A stretch of 64,000 nt of DNA from Hydrogenophilales bacterium (lineage in GTDB: Bacteria > Pseudomonadota > Gammaproteobacteria > Burkholderiales > Thiobacillaceae), in the NCBI GenBank assembly GCA_016719465.1, contig JADJYY010000008.1, forward strand, positions 1-64,000. The letters run 5' to 3'. A program made the position numbers and the translations under genes. This document shows positions 53,620 through 63,665 of the stretch, one piece after another (the first letter of the stretch is position 1; each line of letters starts with the position of its first letter). The notes under the pieces were generated by a model. That model did not search any database, had not been told where the DNA came from, and was given only the letters and a program-made list of their open reading frames with translations.

Positions 53620-54750
53620 ATGCGCTTCCAAGTGACACATACCCAAGGCCATGCCCGACGCGGCGTGCTGGAAACCGCCCACGGCACCATCCAGACGCCG
53701 GTGTTCATGCCGGTGGGCACCGTCGGCACGGTCAAGGGCGTCACGCCCCACGAACTCGTCGACCTGGGCGCCCAGGTCGTCCTGGGCAACACCTTCCATC
53801 TCTGGCTGCGGCCCGGCCTGGACGTGATCGCCGCCCATGGCGGCCTGCACGGCTTCATGGCCTGGCAAGGGCCGATTCTCACCGATTCCGGCGGCTTCCA
53901 GGTGTGGAGCCTGACCCATTTACGCAAGATCACGGAAATGGGCGTCAAGTTCGCCTCGCCCCTGGATGGCCAGCGCCTGCTGCTTTCCCCGGAAAAAAGC
54001 ATGCAGATCCAGAAGGTGCTGAACTCGGACATCGTCATGATCTTCGACGAATGCACACCCTATCCGGCGGATCGGGAGACCGCCAGGCAGTCCATGGAAC
54101 TGTCCCTGCGCTGGGCGGAGCGGTCGAAGATGGCCCATGAAGGCAACCCCAACGCCTTGTTCGCCATCGTCCAGGGCGGCATGTACGAGGACCTGCGCGA
54201 ACGTTCCCTGGAGCGATTGGTGGAGATCGGCTTCGACGGCTACGCCCTGGGCGGGCTGTCGGTGGGGGAGCCGAAGGAAGACATGGCGCGCATCCTTGGC
54301 CACATGGGCCACCGCCTGCCGGAGGGCAAGCCGCGCTACCTGATGGGCGTGGGCACGCCGGAGGACATCGTGTTCGCGGTGTCGCGCGGCATCGACATGT
54401 TCGATTGCGTCATGCCCACCCGCAACGCCCGCCACGGCCTGCTGTTCACCTGGTCCGGCGACATGCGCATCAAGAATGCCCGCTTCAAGGCCGACACCGG
54501 CCCCATCGACCCGCAATGCGGCTGCTACACCTGCCGTCATTACAGCCGCGCCTACCTGCATCATCTGCAACGTTCCGGCGAGATGCTGGGGGCGCGGCTC
54601 AATTCCATCCACAACCTGCACTTCTACCAGGACTTCACCGCCCGCCTGCGGGAAGCCCTGGAAGCCGGCCGATTCGAGGCCTGGTCGGCGGAGTTTCACG
54701 AGGCGCGGGGAACCTCGCCCCATGCCGGATCGTCATCCCCGGCGGAATGA
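53620..54750 (+). CDS. tgt: Queuine tRNA-ribosyltransferase
   Basis: Exchanges guanine 34 for the queuosine precursor in tRNAs with GUN anticodons. It has 376 residues. ILTDSGGFQVWSL near residue 88 carries the proton-accepting Asp; MIFDECTPYPADRETARQSM, YALGGLSVGEPKEDM and MFDCVMPTRNARHGLLFT (nucleophilic Asp) are all in place. Zinc is held by CGCYTCRHYSRAYLHH near 305. The ATG at 53620 matches family starts. yajC, secD and secF follow, a standard order. Confidence 0.96.
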   Translation: MRFQVTHTQGHARRGVLETAHGTIQTPVFMPVGTVGTVKGVTPHELVDLGAQVVLGNTFHLWLRPGLDVIAAHGGLHGFMAWQGPILTDSGGFQVWSLTHLRKITEMGVKFASPLDGQRLLLSPEKSMQIQKVLNSDIVMIFDECTPYPADRETARQSMELSLRWAERSKMAHEGNPNALFAIVQGGMYEDLRERSLERLVEIGFDGYALGGLSVGEPKEDMARILGHMGHRLPEGKPRYLMGVGTPEDIVFAVSRGIDMFDCVMPTRNARHGLLFTWSGDMRIKNARFKADTGPIDPQCGCYTCRHYSRAYLHHLQRSGEMLGARLNSIHNLHFYQDFTARLREALEAGRFEAWSAEFHEARGTSPHAGSSSPAE

Positions 54751-54801
54751 AACATGCCCGGTGGTAGAATTCACCGGTTTTTTCACAGGACCGCTTTCAT
54801 C

Positions 54802-55119
54802 ATGCTGATTTCCCCCGCCTACGCCGCCGATCCCGCGCAACCCGACCCGATCATGAGCTTCCTGCCCCTGATCGTCCTGTTCGCCCTGTTCTACTTCCTG
54901 ATCATCCGGCCCCAGATGAAGCGGGCCAAGGACCAGAAGAAGATGCAGGAATCCATCCAGAAGGGCGACGAAGTCATCACCGCCGGCGGCCAGCTGGGCA
55001 AGGTGGTGAAGATCACCGACCAGTACATCACCCTGGACATCGGCGGCGGCACGGAAAGCATCTTCCAGCGCGCCACCATCCAGACCGTCCTGCCCAAGGG
55101 AACGATCAAGGATCTGTAA
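54802..55119 (+). CDS. yajC: Preprotein translocase subunit YajC
   Basis: A 105-residue inner-membrane protein that joins SecDF. One membrane helix (LPLIVLFALFYFLIIRPQMK) is followed by the cytoplasmic SH3-like domain (IQKGDEVITAGGQLGKVVKI, YITLDIGGGTESIFQRATIQ). The start is the ATG at 54802; the earlier frame has no family sequence. Confidence 0.95.
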   Translation: MLISPAYAADPAQPDPIMSFLPLIVLFALFYFLIIRPQMKRAKDQKKMQESIQKGDEVITAGGQLGKVVKITDQYITLDIGGGTESIFQRATIQTVLPKGTIKDL

Positions 55120-55122
55120 AGC

Positions 55123-55200
55123 GTGAAGGGGGAAGGGTAAAGGGTGAAGGGTAAAACCCCGCCACCTGACACCCTTCCCCCTTCGCCCTTCCCCCTTCAC
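55123..55200. repeat. GGGGAAG/GGGTGAA purine array with complementary arm between yajC and secD
   Basis: The purine-rich arm GTGAAGGGGGAAGGGTAAAG at 55123 onward (30 bases) pairs with the pyrimidine-rich arm ending CTTCGCCCTTCCCCCTTCAC (55171-55200) around an 18-base loop. It forms a near-perfect long hairpin in the intergenic gap of an operon. Confidence 0.85.
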
Positions 55201-55210
55201 GAGTTTCAAA

Positions 55211-57040
55211 ATGAACCGCTACCCTCTCTGGAAATACCTCCTTATCGGCGTGGCCATCGTCATCGCCTTCCTCTACACCCTGCCCAATTTCTTCGGCGAG
55301 GTGCCGGCGGTGCAGGTGATGCCGGTGCGCACCACCGAGAAGGTGGACGCGGCCCTGATGCAACGGGTGGAGGCGGCGGTCAAGGCGGCCGGCATTTCCC
55401 CCCTGGGGGTGAGCATGGATCCGCGCGGCGTCAAGGCGCGCTTTGCCGATACCGATACCCAGATCAAGGCCAAGGACGTGCTCCAGCGGAGCCTGGGCGC
55501 GAGCTACACGGTGGCCCTGAACCTCCTGCCCGCCTCGCCGGAATGGCTGACTTCCATTGGCGCCCTGCCCATGTACCTGGGTCTGGACCTGCGCGGCGGG
55601 GTCCATTTCCTGTTGCAGGTGGACATGCCCAAGGCCCTGGACAAGGCGGCGGAACGCTACCAGGGCGACATCCGCACCCTGCTGCGGGAGAAGAAGGTGC
55701 GCTATACCGGCATCGGCCGCGAGGGCCAGATGGTCTACATCCACTTCCGGGACGCGGCCCAGCGGGACGAGGCGCGCAAGGCCATCGAGACCGCCTATCC
55801 GGACCTGCAACTGGGTGACAGCCAGAGCGGCGAGGAATTCTCCCTGACCGGCACCCTGAAGAAACAGGCCCAGGTGAAGACCCAGGAAGACGCCCTGAAG
55901 CAGAACCTGACCACCCTGCGCAACCGGGTCAACGAACTTGGCGTCGCCGAGCCGGTGATCCAGCAGCAGGGCATCGACCGGGTGGTGGTGCAGTTGCCCG
56001 GCGTCCAGGACACCGCCAAGGCCAAGGAAATCCTGGGCCGCACCGCCACCCTGGAAATCCGCATGGTGGACGAGGAGAAGATGCAGGACGCGGCCACCGT
56101 CCAGGCCGCCCTGGCCGGCCAGGCGCCCTTCGGCACCGAGGTCTATCTGGAGCGCAACGGCGTGCCGGTGCTGGTGAAGAAGAACGTGGTGCTCACCGGC
56201 GACTACATCACCGACGCCCAGCCCGGTTTCGACAACCAGTCCAACCAGGCCGCCGTGCACATCAACCTGGACGGCCGCGGCGCGCGCATCTTCAGGAATG
56301 TGACGCGGGAGAACGTGGGCAAGCGCATGGCCATCCTGCTCATCGAGAAAGGCAAGACCGAGGTGGTCACCGCCCCCGTGATCCGCGAGGAGATCGGCGG
56401 CGGCCGGGTGCAGATCACCGGCATGGATTCGCCCCAGGAAGCTTCCGACGTGGCCCTGCTGCTGCGCGCCGGCGCCCTGGCGGCGCCCATGGAGATCGTC
56501 GAGGAACGCACCGTGGGCCCCAGCCTGGGCGCGGACAACATCGAGAAGGGCTTCAACTCGACGCTCTACGGTTTCGCCGCCATCGCCGTGTTCATGGCCA
56601 TCTACTACCAGTTGTTCGGCATCGTCTCGGTGCTGGCCCTGGCCACCAACATGTTCCTGCTGGTGGCCCTGCTGTCCATGATGCAGGCCACCCTGACCCT
56701 GCCCGGCATCGCCGGTATCGCCCTGACCCTGGGCATGGCCATCGACGCCAACGTCATCATCGCCGAGCGCATCCGCGAGGAACTGCGCAACGGCATGACA
56801 CCCCAGGCCGCCATCGCCGCCGGTTACGAGCATGCCTGGGACACCATCCTGGACTCCAACATCACCACCCTCATCGCCGGCATCGCCCTGTTCTGGCTGG
56901 GCTCCGGGCCGGTACGGGGCTTCGCCGTGGTGCTTTGCCTGGGCATCCTGACTTCCATGTTCAGCGCGGTGCTGGTGTCGCGGGCCATGGTCAATCTCAG
57001 CTATGGCCGGGTCAAGCGCCTGACCAAGCTCTCCATCTGA
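55211..57040 (+). CDS. secD: Protein translocase subunit SecD
   Basis: A 609-residue inner-membrane protein that uses the proton gradient to pull exported proteins through SecYEG. N-terminal helix KYLLIGVAIVIAFLYTLPNF; large periplasmic P1 domain with LGLDLRGGVHFLLQVDM near 120 and LRNRVNELGVAEPVIQQQG near 235; five C-terminal helices starting FAAIAVFMAIYYQLFGIVSV, with GMAIDANVIIAERIREEL carrying the proton-relay Asp. Standard length and start. Confidence 0.97.
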   Translation: MNRYPLWKYLLIGVAIVIAFLYTLPNFFGEVPAVQVMPVRTTEKVDAALMQRVEAAVKAAGISPLGVSMDPRGVKARFADTDTQIKAKDVLQRSLGASYTVALNLLPASPEWLTSIGALPMYLGLDLRGGVHFLLQVDMPKALDKAAERYQGDIRTLLREKKVRYTGIGREGQMVYIHFRDAAQRDEARKAIETAYPDLQLGDSQSGEEFSLTGTLKKQAQVKTQEDALKQNLTTLRNRVNELGVAEPVIQQQGIDRVVVQLPGVQDTAKAKEILGRTATLEIRMVDEEKMQDAATVQAALAGQAPFGTEVYLERNGVPVLVKKNVVLTGDYITDAQPGFDNQSNQAAVHINLDGRGARIFRNVTRENVGKRMAILLIEKGKTEVVTAPVIREEIGGGRVQITGMDSPQEASDVALLLRAGALAAPMEIVEERTVGPSLGADNIEKGFNSTLYGFAAIAVFMAIYYQLFGIVSVLALATNMFLLVALLSMMQATLTLPGIAGIALTLGMAIDANVIIAERIREELRNGMTPQAAIAAGYEHAWDTILDSNITTLIAGIALFWLGSGPVRGFAVVLCLGILTSMFSAVLVSRAMVNLSYGRVKRLTKLSI

Positions 57041-57119
57041 CGGCCTTGGCTTTGTTCTCACGATGACAGACTTGAAAGCCAAGGCCGTTTCCCTCCCCAC
57101 GCTTGCGAGCTCGCAAGCG
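57041..57119. repeat. Hairpin and 20-bp perfect palindrome between secD and secF
   Basis: CGGCCTTGGCTTT pairs exactly with AAAGCCAAGGCCG (57075-57087); just after it CGCTTGCGAGCTCGCAAGCG (57100-57119) is a perfect 20-base palindrome. No T-run follows. These may adjust secF expression or mRNA stability, or be worn repeat elements. Confidence 0.6.
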
Positions 57120-57165
57120 GCGGAAGGCCGAACCGCTGACGCGGCTTCCCAGATAAGGCGGTCTC

Positions 57166-58098
57166 ATGCTCGAACTCTTCCACGTCAAGAAGGACATCCC
57201 GTTCATGCGCTGGGCGCGCAGCACCATCTTCGTGTCCATCGCCTTCATCCTCGCCTCCATCGTCCTGCTGGCCACCAAGGGATTGAACCTGGGCGTGGAC
57301 TTCACCGGCGGCACGGTCATGGAGGTGGGCTACCCGGCGGCGGCCAACATCCCGGCGGTGCGCGAGCATCTGGCCAGGAACGGTTACGGCGATGCCCAGG
57401 TGCAGAATTTCGGCACCTCCACCGAGGTGCTGGTGCGTCTGCCGGTCAAGGCGGGGGTTACCTCCGCCCAGTTGTCGGAAAAGGTGCTGGTGGTCCTGAA
57501 GCAGGCCGATCCCGACGTGCAGTTGCGCCGGGTCGAGTTCGTCGGCCCGCAGGTGGGCAAGGAGTTGCTGGAGGATGGTTCCCTGGCCCTGGTGGTGGTG
57601 TCCATCGGCATCGTCATCTACCTGGCGCTGCGCTTTGAATGGCGCATGGCGGCCGGCGCCATCTTCGCCACCGCCCACGACATCTTCATCGTGCTGGGCG
57701 TCTGGTCCCTGTTCCAGTGGGAGTTCTCCCTCACGGTGCTGGCCGCCGTCCTGGCCATTCTGGGCTACTCGGTGAACGACACCGTGGTGGTGTTCGACCG
57801 GATCCGGGAGAACTTCAAGAAAACCCGCATCGCCGACGTCGCGGCGCTCATGGACAACGCCAAGACCGCCACCCTGTCCCGCACCATCATCACCAGCGGC
57901 ACCACCCAGTTGATGGTGCTGGCCATGCTGCTGTTGGGCGGCGAGGTGCTGTACGGCTTCGCCCTGTGCCTGACCATCGGCATCGTCGTCGGCACCTATT
58001 CCTCGGTGCTGGTGGCCAGCCCCATCACCATGTGGCTGGGCGTGTCCCGGGAAGACTTCATGAAGCCGACCAAGCCCGAATCCGGGGCGATGGTTTGA
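57166..58098 (+). CDS. secF: Protein translocase subunit SecF
   Basis: A 310-residue partner of SecD. First helix IFVSIAFILASIVLLATKG, then GLNLGVDFTGGTVMEVGYP at the start of the periplasmic domain, and five C-terminal helices with LEDGSLALVVVSIGIVIYLA, VLAILGYSVNDTVVVFDRIR and SRTIITSGTTQLMVLAMLLL. All family blocks are present. The gap to secD (125 bases) is longer than usual and filled by palindromes. Confidence 0.97.
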   Translation: MLELFHVKKDIPFMRWARSTIFVSIAFILASIVLLATKGLNLGVDFTGGTVMEVGYPAAANIPAVREHLARNGYGDAQVQNFGTSTEVLVRLPVKAGVTSAQLSEKVLVVLKQADPDVQLRRVEFVGPQVGKELLEDGSLALVVVSIGIVIYLALRFEWRMAAGAIFATAHDIFIVLGVWSLFQWEFSLTVLAAVLAILGYSVNDTVVVFDRIRENFKKTRIADVAALMDNAKTATLSRTIITSGTTQLMVLAMLLLGGEVLYGFALCLTIGIVVGTYSSVLVASPITMWLGVSREDFMKPTKPESGAMV

Positions 58099-58100
58099 TT

Positions 58101-58213
58101 CAGGGGCAAGGGGCAAGATCGGCGCTTTGCGCCTGCAAGGTTCAAGGAAAACCTTAGACTTTCCTTGCCCCTTGCCCCTTGCCCCTTGCCCCTTGCCCCT
58201 TGCCCCTTGCCCC
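58101..58213. repeat. CTTGCCC heptamer array with complementary purine arm
   Basis: Seven exact tandem copies of CTTGCCC (58164-58212) face a shorter complementary arm CAGGGGCAAGGGGCAAG (58101-58117). Together they can fold into a hairpin between secF and the next gene. The same design as at 16949 and 55123 but a different unit. Confidence 0.85.
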
Positions 58214-58229
58214 TGTTAAAGGAGTCAAC

Positions 58230-59114
58230 ATGCGAGCGAAACACCTGATTCCCTTGCTGGCCCTGGCCTTCGGTTCCGCCCAGGCCGCCAGCGTCAGCGT
58301 CGACAGGACCATCGCGGGTTTCTCCTCTCCGGAGAGCGTGGTGGTGGCGGGCGACGATGTCTTCGTCTCCAACCTGGGCGCCAAGCTGGAGCCCATGGAA
58401 AAGGACGGCGACGGCTTCATCTCCAGGCTGGATCGGCAAGGAAACATCAAAACCCTGAAATGGGCCGAGAAACTCGACGGGCCGAAGGGCATGGTCGCGG
58501 TGGATGGCGTCCTCTACGTGGCGGATATCGACCGGGTGGTGGGGTTCAATCTGCGGGACGGCAAGCAGGTGTACGAGCTGGATCTGTCGTCCGCCGGCAC
58601 CAAATACCTCAACGCCTTCGCCCGTTACGACAACCGGCGTTTGCTGCTGTCGGCGACGGACATCGGCAAGGTCTTCATCATCGACATCAAGGCGCGCAAG
58701 TTCGACGAAATGGCCTTCGATACGCCGCCCAGGGGCCCCAACGGCATGAAGAAGGCCGGCAATCGCCTGATCGTGGTGGAGTGGGGCGTGGACGGCCAGG
58801 CCAATGGTGGCGTCAAGACCTACCAGCTGGCGGGCATGAGCGCGAAGCTGGACAAGCAGTACAGCCCCAGCCCGGCCGGCTACTTCGACGGCGTGGTGGA
58901 TATCGGCGCCAACCGCTGGCTGATCTCCAACTGGGTCAAGTTCGAACCCGCCGGCCTGTTGCAGGTGCTGGATGCCCGCACCGGCCAGGTCAGTGTGGCC
59001 AACGAGAAAATCCCGTTGGCCGGCCCCGCCGACATCTTCCTGGATGACCAGGGCAAACTGTGGGTGCCGGGGATGATGGAGGGCAAGGTTTACCGGATGA
59101 CGATTCGGCGCTGA
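58230..59114 (+). CDS. Exported beta-propeller protein (SMP-30/gluconolactonase-like)
   Basis: A 294-residue periplasmic protein with a signal peptide (HLIPLLALAFGSAQAASVSV). Repeating blades of the SMP-30/NHL type are visible: SSPESVVVAGDDVFVSNLGA, LDGPKGMVAVDGVLYVADID, RGPNGMKKAGNRLIVVEWGV, AGPADIFLDDQGKLWVPGMM. It may be an esterase or binding protein; the substrate is unknown. AAGGAG before 58230 fixes the start. The DedA gene follows after five bases. Confidence 0.75.
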   Translation: MRAKHLIPLLALAFGSAQAASVSVDRTIAGFSSPESVVVAGDDVFVSNLGAKLEPMEKDGDGFISRLDRQGNIKTLKWAEKLDGPKGMVAVDGVLYVADIDRVVGFNLRDGKQVYELDLSSAGTKYLNAFARYDNRRLLLSATDIGKVFIIDIKARKFDEMAFDTPPRGPNGMKKAGNRLIVVEWGVDGQANGGVKTYQLAGMSAKLDKQYSPSPAGYFDGVVDIGANRWLISNWVKFEPAGLLQVLDARTGQVSVANEKIPLAGPADIFLDDQGKLWVPGMMEGKVYRMTIRR

Positions 59115-59119
59115 TCGGC

Positions 59120-59779
59120 ATGGAACTGCTTACCCAGTTCATCGACATCGTCCTGCATCTGGACAAGCATCTGGCCCTGCTGGTGCAGAGCTATGGCGTC
59201 TGGGTCTACGCCATCCTGTTCGCCATCGTGTTCATGGAGACCGGGTTCGTCGTCACACCCTTCCTGCCCGGCGACTCCCTGCTGTTCGTGGCGGGCGCGG
59301 TGGCGGCGGCGGGTGGCATGGACCCGGTGATCCTGGCGGGCACCCTGATCGTGGCCGCCCTGTGCGGCGACAACGTCAATTACTGGATCGGCCGCTTCCT
59401 GGGGCCCAGGGTGTTCCGGCTCGAGGGCAGCCGCTTCCTGAAGCGGGAAAACCTGGATCGTACCCATGCCTTCATGGAAAAACATGGGCCCAAGGCCATC
59501 ATCATCGCCCGCTTCGTGCCCGTGGTGCGGACCTTCGTGCCCTTCGTCTGCGGCATCGGCCGGCTGACCTACGGCCGCTTCCTCGGCTTCAGCGTCATTG
59601 GCGCCCTGCTCTGGGTGGGGCTTCTGGTGCCGGCGGGCTACTTCTTCGGCAACCTGCCCATCGTGAAGAACAACCTCACGGCGGTGATCCTGCTGATCGT
59701 CTTCATCTCGATCCTGCCGGGCATCCTTGAATACCTGAAACACAGGCGGGCCGAGGCGGCTCCCTCGGCCAGGGGCTGA
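59120..59779 (+). CDS. DedA family membrane protein
   Basis: A 219-residue integral membrane protein with the DedA signature: VFMETGFVVTPFLPGDSLLF near residue 40 (E and PGD motifs), LCGDNVNYWIGRFLG near 85 and IIIARFVPVVRTFVPFVCGI near 130 (conserved Arg pair). DedA/YqjA proteins flip or move undecaprenyl phosphate and other lipids and support proton-motive-force balance. The start at 59120 follows the preceding gene closely. Confidence 0.9.
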   Translation: MELLTQFIDIVLHLDKHLALLVQSYGVWVYAILFAIVFMETGFVVTPFLPGDSLLFVAGAVAAAGGMDPVILAGTLIVAALCGDNVNYWIGRFLGPRVFRLEGSRFLKRENLDRTHAFMEKHGPKAIIIARFVPVVRTFVPFVCGIGRLTYGRFLGFSVIGALLWVGLLVPAGYFFGNLPIVKNNLTAVILLIVFISILPGILEYLKHRRAEAAPSARG

Positions 59780-59799
59780 CCGGCTCCCCGCGCGGCGGA

Positions 59800-61515
59800 T
59801 CAGGCGCGCGCCGGCTGTTCCCCGCCCGGCGCGAACCGTTCCAGCACATGGTTCGTCATGCCCTTGGCGAGTTCCTCCTCGCCGAAGAACACCCGGGCGA
59901 TCTCCTCCCGCGCCAGCATCCTCGCCTCCTCCTCGCTGTGGGTGCGCAGCACCACCTCGATGGCGGGATTGAGCGCCCGCGCCGTTTCCAGCATCTGCCG
60001 GGTGTTCACCGGGTCCGGCGCGGCGATCACCAGCATGGCGGCGTTGGCGATATGGGCCTGGACCAGCACCTCGGGCTCGGCGGCATCACCCGAGACGGCG
60101 GCGATCCCCTGTTTGCGCAACAGTTCGACCTGTTCCCGGTTCTGTTCCGCCACCACGAAGGGAATTCCGCGCGCGCCCAGGGCGGCGGCGATGCGTCGCC
60201 CCACCCGCCCATAACCGACCAGCACGACCTGTCCCTCCAGGTATCGGCGCTCGGTGGACATGGGCAAGGCCGCCATGGGGTCTTCGCGGCTTTCCAGGCG
60301 GCGCGCGAGATCGGAGCGCCGCAACACCCAGGCGCGCGCCGGTTCCACCGCCGCGAACACCAGGGGATTCAGGGCGATGGAAATCAGCGCGCCGGCCACG
60401 ATGAGACTTTGTCCTTCCTCGGGCAGCAGGCCGAGGGACATGCCGAGCCCGACCAGGATGAAGGAGAACTCGCCGATCTGGGCCAGGCTGGCGGCAACCG
60501 TGAACGCGGTATTGAGCGGGTAGCGGAAGGCGATCACCAGCAGGGCCGCCGCGATGGATTTGCCGAGGATGATCACCGCCACCACGCCGAGCACATGCAG
60601 GGGCTTTTCCATGAGCACGGCGGGATCGAACAGCATGCCTATGGAGACGAAGAACAGCACCGCGAAGGCGTCGCGCAGGGGCAGGGACTCCTGGGCCGCG
60701 CGATGGCTGAACTCCGATTCGCGCATCACCATGCCGGCGAAAAAGGCGCCCAGCGCGAAGGAAACCCCGAACAGGCTGGCCGCCCCGAAGGCGATGCCGA
60801 TGGCGGCGGTCACCACCGCGAGGGTGAACAGTTCGCGCGAGCCGGTGCGCGTGACCTGCCATAACAGCCAGGGAAGGGCCCGGCGGCCGACGATCAGCAT
60901 CAGCGCCACGAAGGCCGAGACCTGAAGCAGGGTCAGCGACACGGTCCACCACAGCGGTTCGTCGCCGCTCGTCGTCGCGCCCGGGCCGCCGAGCACGCCG
61001 GCGAGGGGCGGCAGCAACACGAGCAGCAACACCGTCGCCAGGTCTTCCACCACCAGCCAGCCCACCGCGATGCGCCCGTTCATCGAATCGAGCAGGCCCC
61101 GGGTTTCCAGCGCCTTGAGCAGCACCACCGTGCTGGCGCAGGATAGCGACAGGCCGAATACCAGGCCGGCGCCCATGTCCCAGCCCCAGGACCAGGCCAT
61201 CGCCATGCCCAGCAGGGTGGCCACGCCCATCTGCACCACGGCGCCGGGCAGGGCGATGCGCCGGACCGCCAGCAGGTCGTCGAGGGAGAAATGCAGCCCC
61301 ACGCCGAACATGAGCAACATGACCCCGATCTCGGACAGTTGCGCCGCGATCTGGACGTTCGCCACGAAGCCCGGCGTCGCCGGACCGATGACGATGCCGG
61401 CGAGCAGATAACCGACCAGGGCCGGCAGCCTGAGGCGCTCGGCGGCCAGGCCGAATACCAGCGCCAGACCGAAACCGGCGGCCAGGGTGGTGATCAGGGA
61501 TATGTCATGGGGCAT
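59800..61515 (-). CDS. Monovalent cation:proton antiporter-2 (KefB/YbaL-like) with TrkA-N domain
   Basis: A 571-residue CPA2 transporter. Twelve or so helices include LRLPALVGYLLAGIVIGPAT, FGVGLHFSLDDLLAVRRIAL and SLSCASTVVLLKALETRGLL. The C-terminal RCK/TrkA-N domain starts at VVLVGYGRVGRRIAAALGAR near residue 420 and binds NAD or a related nucleotide; ISGDA-like VSGDAAEPEVLVQAHI follows. A K+/H+ role is likely. The ATG at 61515 is chosen by family N-termini; the 60 codons upstream in frame are not protein-like. Confidence 0.9.
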   Translation of the reverse strand: MPHDISLITTLAAGFGLALVFGLAAERLRLPALVGYLLAGIVIGPATPGFVANVQIAAQLSEIGVMLLMFGVGLHFSLDDLLAVRRIALPGAVVQMGVATLLGMAMAWSWGWDMGAGLVFGLSLSCASTVVLLKALETRGLLDSMNGRIAVGWLVVEDLATVLLLVLLPPLAGVLGGPGATTSGDEPLWWTVSLTLLQVSAFVALMLIVGRRALPWLLWQVTRTGSRELFTLAVVTAAIGIAFGAASLFGVSFALGAFFAGMVMRESEFSHRAAQESLPLRDAFAVLFFVSIGMLFDPAVLMEKPLHVLGVVAVIILGKSIAAALLVIAFRYPLNTAFTVAASLAQIGEFSFILVGLGMSLGLLPEEGQSLIVAGALISIALNPLVFAAVEPARAWVLRRSDLARRLESREDPMAALPMSTERRYLEGQVVLVGYGRVGRRIAAALGARGIPFVVAEQNREQVELLRKQGIAAVSGDAAEPEVLVQAHIANAAMLVIAAPDPVNTRQMLETARALNPAIEVVLRTHSEEEARMLAREEIARVFFGEEELAKGMTNHVLERFAPGGEQPARA

Positions 61516-61716
61516 GGGTGGAAATCCGTTTTCGATCCAGGTCGATTCGTCATACCCCGAAGCGGGATGCGTCAGGCTGTCCGCCACTGGGAATGCGGTC
61601 CAGTTTAGCAAGGGGTGGCGCGCATCCCGGGCAGTTTTCGTAGCGCGGCCCGAGCGCCGTTCGATGGGATCAAAGTTGACATCATTGGTCGGCAAAGCTT
61701 AAATTTCATTTACAGT

Positions 61717-61731
61717 TTAGAGTAATTCTAA
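61717..61731 (+). promoter_or_regulatory. PerR/Fur-like palindrome upstream of rubrerythrin
   Basis: TTAGAGTAATTCTAA is a 15-base palindrome with one mismatched pair and agrees with the PerR box TTATAATNATTATAA at most positions. It lies in an A/T-rich island 58 bases before the rubrerythrin ATG. Rubrerythrin genes are classic PerR targets; no perR is in the window. Confidence 0.4.
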
Positions 61732-61789
61732 TAAAACCCGTTTTCCCGGCACGGGTATCTGCCGGGCAGATCGATACGAGGAGTACAAC

Positions 61790-62209
61790 ATGCAACTCAA
61801 AGGCTCGAAAACCGAGGACAACCTGAAGGCCGCGTTCGCCGGCGAATCCCAGGCCAACCGCCGCTATCTCTATTTCGCCGCCAAGGCCGACGTGGAGGGT
61901 TACAACGACGTGGCCGCCCTGTTCCGCTCCACCGCCGAAGGTGAAACCGGCCACGCCCATGGCCACCTGGAATATCTGGAAACCTGTGGCGACCCGGCCA
62001 CCGGCATGCCCTTCGGGCCCACCGCCGACAACCTGAAGACCGCCGTCGCCGGCGAGACCCACGAGTACACCGACATGTACCCGGGCATGGCCAAGACCGC
62101 TCGGGATGAAGGCTTCGAGGAAATCGCCGACTGGTTCGAAACCCTGGCCAAGGCCGAGCGTTCCCACGCCAACCGCTACCAGAAGGCCCTGAACGAATTG
62201 GGTTCCTGA
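61790..62209 (+). CDS. Rubrerythrin without rubredoxin domain
   Basis: A 139-residue diiron four-helix protein, a peroxide reductase. Two EXXH-type metal segments are visible: AFAGESQANRRYLYFAAKAD with STAEGETGHAHGHLEYLE, and VAGETHEYTDMYPGMAKTAR with ETLAKAERSHANRYQKAL. The C-terminal CxxC rubredoxin domain of classical rubrerythrin is missing, so electrons must come from elsewhere; the Fe-S protein encoded next is a candidate. A GAGGAG site precedes the ATG. Confidence 0.92.
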   Translation: MQLKGSKTEDNLKAAFAGESQANRRYLYFAAKADVEGYNDVAALFRSTAEGETGHAHGHLEYLETCGDPATGMPFGPTADNLKTAVAGETHEYTDMYPGMAKTARDEGFEEIADWFETLAKAERSHANRYQKALNELGS

Positions 62210-62234
62210 TGATGGGCTCCTGACGTTCCGCGCT

Positions 62235-62251
62235 CTCCCCTCGAAGGGGAG
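62235..62251. repeat. CTCCCC-TCGAA-GGGGAG hairpin
   Basis: A short perfect stem in the 100-base gap between rubrerythrin and the Fe-S gene, followed by more G-runs. Related in composition to the G-run hairpins near ybhF. It is not followed by T, so it is more likely a repeat than a terminator. Confidence 0.5.
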
Positions 62252-62310
62252 GGCGCGGGAGAGGGCGGCCCCGCCGTCCTCTCCATTCCGAACACACCGA
62301 GGTTCAGGCC

Positions 62311-63645
<1,335 letters not shown>

Positions 63646-63665
63646 GACTTCACAAGGAACCCGCC